From positions 1 through 31,758 of IMG/VR virus record IMGVR_UViG_3300008055_000060: a stretch of DNA of 31,758 nucleotides, one strand, 5' to 3'. Position numbers and translations under genes: made by a program. Positions 31,699-31,758 of this stretch are shown here, one piece after another; positions within the stretch are counted from its first letter, which is position 1; each line of letters starts with the position of its first letter. The stretch is from a virus. Below the pieces are notes generated by a model. It was not told where the DNA came from, did no database searches, and worked only from the letters and a program-made list of their open reading frames with translations.

Positions 31699-31758
31699 TT
31701 AGCAAGAACCGCCGTAAGCTTTTTTCATCTTACCACCGGTTTTGTACTTTTGAATTAC
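31699..31758 (-). CDS. C-terminal end of a partial gene
   Basis: The frame from the right edge reads VIQKYKTGGKMKKAYGGSC and then TAA. Only the last 19 residues are visible, basic and Gly-rich. Short proteins with KKAYGGSC-like ends are known from phage neck/head gene sets. An in-frame ATG lies at residue 11, but the stretch before it looks coding as well. It ends eight bases before the terminator hairpin. Identity cannot be stated. Confidence 0.5.
   Translation of the reverse strand, partial: VIQKYKTGGKMKKAYGGSC

Noticed and set aside
1-31758. tRNA genes, integrase, transposase or attachment sites
   Set aside because: No T-loop-like GTTCGANTC with matching acceptor arms, no recombinase motifs and no terminal inverted repeats were noticed by eye. 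A tRNAscan-SE run would settle the tRNA point.

Overview
The window is part of a tailed-phage genome, most likely a short-tailed (podovirus-like) phage of an aquatic Gram-negative host. The evidence is a family-A DNA polymerase, connector and tail-hub proteins resembling T7 gp11 and P22 gp4/gp10, no tape-measure protein in the part seen, a GH24 lysozyme with a 3TM holin, and dense packing with ATGA or TAATG gene overlaps. Several ribosome binding sites read GAAAGGA, which would pair with a 16S 3' end of the CCTCCTTTC type. That would fit a betaproteobacterium, but it is inference only. No integrase, tRNA, CRISPR array or insertion sequence was recognised. Terminase, portal and capsid genes are not here and probably lie beyond the right edge.

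Layout. Positions 1 to 7941 are read rightward and hold replication, recombination and nucleotide-metabolism genes: the C-terminus of PolA, several tiny ORFs, a Cas4/RecB-like Fe-S nuclease, a VRR-NUC nuclease, a SNF2-like helicase, then a tight three-gene block (GT-B-like glycosyltransferase, dNMP kinase fused to a UDG-like domain, thymidylate-synthase homologue), and finally small hypothetical genes. Positions 7889 to 31758 are read leftward and hold virion and lysis genes. In transcription order these are a partial gene with a TTCG-loop terminator, small virion proteins, a DUF6321 protein, a connector, three large tail-fibre genes, a fibre chaperone, a lysis cassette, a second connector-like protein, another fibre-like protein, a P22 gp10-like tail hub, a 1767-residue repeat-rich virion protein and three probable internal virion proteins. 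The two blocks converge and overlap by 53 bp at 7889-7941, with a strong stem-loop just beyond.

The most interesting part is 3628-6215. The TS homologue carries Asp where dUMP-specific synthases have the Asn equivalent to E. coli Asn177. The same exchange is found in dCMP hydroxymethylases such as T4 gp42. Its two overlapping neighbours are a nucleotide kinase with an unusual base-glycosylase-like domain and a protein laid out like T4 beta-glucosyltransferase. Together they look like a compact pathway that makes 5-hydroxymethyl-dCMP, phosphorylates it for polymerisation by PolA, and glycosylates it in DNA, probably to resist host restriction. This is inference from sequence and context and has not been tested. 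The second notable item is the giant virion protein, with NPNV repeats, a TolA-like Ala-rich stretch and a TonB-like Pro-rich stretch, which could suit a periplasm-spanning ejection protein.
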